The notes under the pieces: generated by a model
The model's input: only the letters and a program-made list of their open reading frames with translations
What the model was told of the DNA's origin: nothing
Databases searched by the model: none
Assembly: GCA_028673005.1 (NCBI GenBank)
Contig: CM054116.1
Coordinates: 101,286,207-101,350,206, forward strand
DNA length: 64,000 nucleotides
DNA from: Tanypteryx hageni
Taxonomy: Eukaryota > Arthropoda > Insecta > Odonata > Petaluridae
Reading direction: 5' to 3'
Position numbers and translations under genes: made by a program
Shown: positions 60,748 to 64,000 of the stretch, piece after piece
Layout of the letters: every line of letters starts with the position of its first letter
How positions within the stretch are numbered: position 1 is the stretch's first letter

Positions 60748-61221
60748 CAGTGCCGTAACTAGGACGAGGCAAGCGGGGCATCTGCCCCGGGCGCAACTAA
60801 TGAAGGGGCGCAAAAATTGTTAATAGTTAGTTGTGCGAGGTTGGATGGCACAAGGACAGGAGCGATTTCACTACTATACTTGTCCCGGACATTACGCATA
60901 GCAGAAATTATAAATTTCTTTGATGTCATTGATGAGTTTGTTGCATTAAAATCATGTAGAATAACTCTATAATATTAAAATATTTATATTGTCTCTATTT
61001 AAATTATGTATGCATATAATTATATTTATAAATATGCAATTAAATAATGTACATTTTATAGTGAGAAATTATATATTTTGTAGTTTATTTTTATTTATTA
61101 ATTGTTCACCAAAAATCCATATATTAAAAAAATAGGTATTAGAGAATTTTTTATGAAGGAGGCGCATATTTGGTAGTTTGCCCCGGGTGCTAAAATAGAT
61201 AGTTACGGCGCTGGAGAGAGG
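60740..61221 (+). mobile_element. hAT-like MITE inserted in GA tract
   Basis: The element is 60748-61213 (466 bp). It starts CAGTGCCGTAACTAGG and ends TAGTTACGGCGCTG. Subterminal CTGCCCCGGGCGC and GCCCCGGGTGC extend the inverted symmetry. It is flanked by GAGAGAGA and GAGAGAGG, a 7/8 match consistent with an 8 bp target duplication, though the surrounding GA repeat weakens this test. No coding capacity. Confidence 0.8.
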
Positions 61222-61495
61222 GATTATATTAGATATGGTCTTTAGCTGGGGCGAGATTGAGACTAGAAAATCTCTCCTTGTCATGATACAAATATAATAA
61301 CACATTCAAGAATTAACAATAATATAATAATAATCTAATAATTGTAAAAAGATAATAATTGTTTGCGAAAAATAACAAAAACCCACTGCAGGAAAACACT
61401 CGCATTGATGCGTGGTCTGAAAAACCTAAACTAAAAAAATCATCATAAGTTACACTATCATATATAAGATTACCATACATAAAAATAATAACAAT
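61214..61495 (-). mobile_element. LINE family L 3' end, truncated minus-strand copy
   Basis: On the minus strand, TTTAGGTTTTTCAGACCACG and GAGTGTTTTCCTGCAGTGGG (about 61381-61432) are the 3'UTR block. The end is a GAGA-ttttctag-TCTC hairpin followed by AATCTCGCCCCAGCTAAAGA (61237-61256) and a CT-rich tail. That tail was split by the MITE at 60748-61213. No reverse-transcriptase coding remains. Confidence 0.7.
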
Positions 61496-61499
61496 AAAA

Positions 61500-61650
61500 G
61501 AGTATAGGCAAAAGATAAAAAGAGAGGAAAGAAGAGGTGGAAGAGAGGAGAATAAATGGGAGAGGGAAAGACAGAGGGGAAGAGACGGATAGGGAAAATA
61601 GAGAGGGGAGGAGGAAAGAGGGAGGAGAGGAAAAATTAAAGTAGGGAGAG
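61500..61650. repeat. Purine tract, right of LINE copy
   Basis: AGAGAGGAAAGAAGAGG-type + strand sequence. With 60410-60747 it brackets the LINE fragment and MITE. Confidence 0.85.
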
Positions 61651-61654
61651 GATG

Positions 61655-63395
61655 AGAGGTGCATCGCTACCGCCAGATCGAACGAGATGACCGCAATATT
61701 TTCGAAAAAAATAAATTATGGAGGAAGCGAGTCATGCACGAGGAATGAAACGATGCATACCCGGGTACGGAGACCGCATATTTTCCCGCAAGTAATTCCA
61801 ACTAAAACGCTGCGCTTCGATGTCGCTCGCCAAAAAGAAGAACGGAGATGCGAAAATCGCGCAATGGACGATTCGGGATTTTCCTTCCTACTCACCCCGG
61901 TTTCCGTTCGTTGTTTTTTTTTAAATGTTAAAACGTCGCTACATCCAAGGTTATTCCATATTTCGCTCATTGGCGCAACAATTGGAGAGGAGTGTAAATA
62001 CGAATGGGAGTTTTGATAGCGAGGGAACTACCGTCAGGTTGTGTTTGCCGACGTTTACCAAACCTCCGCCCACCCACGCGAGTGCCATCTACGCCGTCTG
62101 TAGAAACGGGAGAGTAGGAAGGACTGCGCGAGGACGGGGCGAGGGAAGGGGATATTAATGGAAGGTATTCCCAAGCGTAGAATGATGGGGTTACGTAAAC
62201 ACTCATAAACACCAATGGTTGGGAAGGCTCTCAACCAAATTACACATTTATACTTAATTACATATTTTCGTCTGTTGCGACAACAGTAAGAACCGCGCCT
62301 GTCACAGTTGGGGAATCGATCGAGTAATTAAATGTACAACCCAACAGTTCGGAGCGTTTCCGATATAATTACGACGGAAATGAAGTTTTTATATAAACGG
62401 ATATGAAATCGACATTCCCTCTGACGGATTCCCAATATGACAAATGAAGCTCGATTCGAACCGCGGTAAAGGTATCGCCATGTAAAATAAACAAGTCGAC
62501 GTGGTCCAACGCAGCGGATTATATGGAGAAAATAAGTTTAAAATGATTATGAATGATTGAGGTGCCAGCTATATCTATAAAGAGGCGTAATATTTCAAGC
62601 AAGTATCATTCAAGGAAGTGTTATCTAGCACAAATTACAGATGAAATGAAACTGACAAATTTATATTTGTTTTCCCAACATTTTTATGGATGTTAAAGGA
62701 ATACCGTCTGTCCGCATGGGAATTTAACTAAACATGAATCGTCAGATATTTGCTTGTAATTACAACATGTGTGCCGTTGTGCGTGATGAATACAGTGGGT
62801 TGGATGTCCGTTGGGGATATGAAGTGAGAAAAAGTAGTCGCCTTTTTGAAAAGGGAAAGAGAAATATTTACTATGGTTCTGCTTTTGACATAATTATTAA
62901 TAACTGTTCTTGTGGGAAAAGCCCGTTCTGGAAAATGTGAATGAAAAGGAAAATGGGAAATTAGACGCAAGTTTGTCTCCACAAATTGTTGTATTATTTC
63001 AGAAATAGTGCGATAATTGATTTAATGCGTAAATGTCACCAATTGATTATGCTTGTTACCGGTTTTTGGAGTGCATTCAACAGAAACAGATTCCATACTT
63101 TCCCAAGTTTTCATACCTCCCACATGTTTTCCAATATATTTTAGTGTTATTTTTATGAGTACGGGTTGGTTTGGTTACATTTCCAATTCCTGGGCAAGAA
63201 GCGGATGGAAGGATATATTTATGTATATAAGTTTTGAGTTCCTTTTTTGTTTTATCCGAACAATCCCCAATGTAAATAATTTTAAACCAGACCCAACTAA
63301 AGCTGAATATTGATATCAGTACACGCAATACACGCATGCACAAACAAATTGAAAATATTAATGGGTTGATGATTATTGTTATATTCATAGGTTAT
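61655..63395. other. No gene seen
   Basis: Unique sequence. Overlapping frames near 61.7-62.2 kb and 62.7-63.4 kb lack recognisable motifs, and several run antisense to one another. Confidence 0.45.
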
Positions 63396-63399
63396 CGTC

Positions 63400-63960
63400 A
63401 TCGTGTTATAACTGCGGCTAACAAAAAAACTGGCGTTCTTAGGCAGAATAGAGGGGAATAGTACAGAGAAAGTAGGGGAAGCGTGTTATTTTTCACTAGT
63501 TAGACCGTAAGTGGAATATGCCTCCAGTATATGGGATCCATTTGAGAAGGGCCATATAATTAAGTTAGAAAGAGTACAGCGGAGAGCAGCCAGATTCGTT
63601 AAACAAAAGTACGAACATATGGAAATCGTCACATCATTATTGAACGACTCCAAATGCAGATCTCTGAAAGACCGTAGAAAGTGCTCAAGGTCAAAGCTCC
63701 TAGACAAATACAGATCAGAAAGTCTTGCAGAGGATGTACTGGGAATAAATGTTAGGTAGAAACGATCATGGCGATAGGATACGTGAGATCGATTGTAGGA
63801 CGGAACGTTATAAAGGTTCATTCGTTCCGAGAACAATATGAGACCATAACGGGAAAGATATATCTGTGAGTAATAACTGTTAGGTAGGCTTCGGTGCAGT
63901 GCACCCCCTGCCACCCACCACATTGGAGAATTGCAGGGTAAGGTGTAGATATAGAAATAC
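63400..63960 (+). pseudogene. Second LINE remnant, C-terminal end of ORF2 (CR1-like)
   Basis: Pieces ITAANKKTGVLRQN, YFSLVRP-stop-VEYASSIWDP and KLERVQRRAARFVKQKYEH, then LLNDSKCRSLKDRRKCSRSK (63511-63757), match the conserved C-terminal region of CR1-type LINEs (ANK-LG-LRRN, LVRP-LEYAS-VWDP, LERVQRRAARFV, SLEDRRK). After the stop at 63757-63759 another phase continues ERYKGSFVPRTI, the familiar R-SFFPRTI-D-WN motif. At least two frameshifts and several stops are visible, so it is dead. The sequence ends GGTGTAGATATAGAAATAC, similar to the GTAGATGTAGA-type tails of such elements. It differs from LINE family L, whose C-terminus has no VEYASSIWDP-like block. Confidence 0.75.
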
Positions 63961-64000
63961 TAGTAGTTGGTGCTTGCATTCTGCAAGCATATCATCTCAC
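63961..64000. other. Window edge
   Basis: Only 40 bases remain and nothing can be said of them. Confidence 0.3.

Noticed and set aside
63486..63923. 145-codon minus-strand frame
   Set aside because: It is antisense to the LINE remnant whose plus-strand motifs are recognisable.
1..64000. CRISPR array, operons or prokaryotic signals
   Set aside because: Nothing in the window looks bacterial, archaeal or phage-like. Direct repeats are micro/minisatellites or transposon-derived.

Overview
The window is eukaryotic, non-microbial DNA: AT-rich and gene-poor, with many simple-sequence tracts (GA/CT, TA, CA, GATA-type), diverged transposon copies and no operon-like gene packing. The transposon types (a Jockey/CR1-like LINE, a second LINE remnant, mariner, several hAT elements and hAT-type MITEs) fit a large-genome invertebrate. 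An arthropod is my best guess, made by family resemblance only. I find no host protein-coding gene, tRNA or rRNA that I can defend. A few open frames (1949-2341, 4469-4906, 40961-41320) are listed as weak candidates.

Layout. 0.2-1.1 kb holds a roughly 0.95 kb dispersed repeat built of three ~285 bp units. A collinear inverted copy lies at 49.4-50.4 kb and a fragment at 54.4 kb. 2.5-3.5 kb is polypurine and 4.6-4.8 kb polypyrimidine. 6.9 and 9.1 kb carry a 146 bp direct repeat. 13.6-14.85 kb has two tandem duplications, of 185 bp (diverged) and 319 bp (apparently identical). 17.8 kb is a hAT-type MITE. 23.1-24.9 kb has a two-unit repeat, a CT tract and the 3' end of a LINE. Much of 26.8-36.4 kb is purine on the + strand, including an 18 bp GGAGGAGAAGGCGTGGAG-type minisatellite. 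29.45-30.47 kb holds two hAT elements inserted side by side at one 8 bp target. 39.4 kb is a second LINE 3' end (minus strand). 40.3-40.95 kb is an old hAT copy with another inserted inside it. 43.3-43.8 kb is a mariner transposase relic. 51.3-54.2 kb is the main LINE copy, a dead 5'-truncated element embedded in a CT tract. 54.6-56.6 kb carries two different hAT transposase relics, one with a (TA)n run expanded in frame. 60.7-61.65 kb is a fourth LINE 3' end inside a GA tract, split by a MITE. 63.4-63.96 kb is a second, different LINE remnant.

The most coherent biological story is the LINE family. Four 3' ends share a 3'UTR block (GTTTTTCA, C-rich, GTGTTTTCCTG) and a terminal CTCGCCC-A-TAAAGA-like block. 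A short hairpin with a different stem sequence in each copy lies just before the terminal block. Three of the four copies sit inside polypyrimidine/polypurine tracts, always with LINE sense on the CT strand. This suggests a structured 3'UTR recognised by the reverse transcriptase and preferential insertion into, or generation of, CT microsatellites. All sequence comparisons were made by eye.
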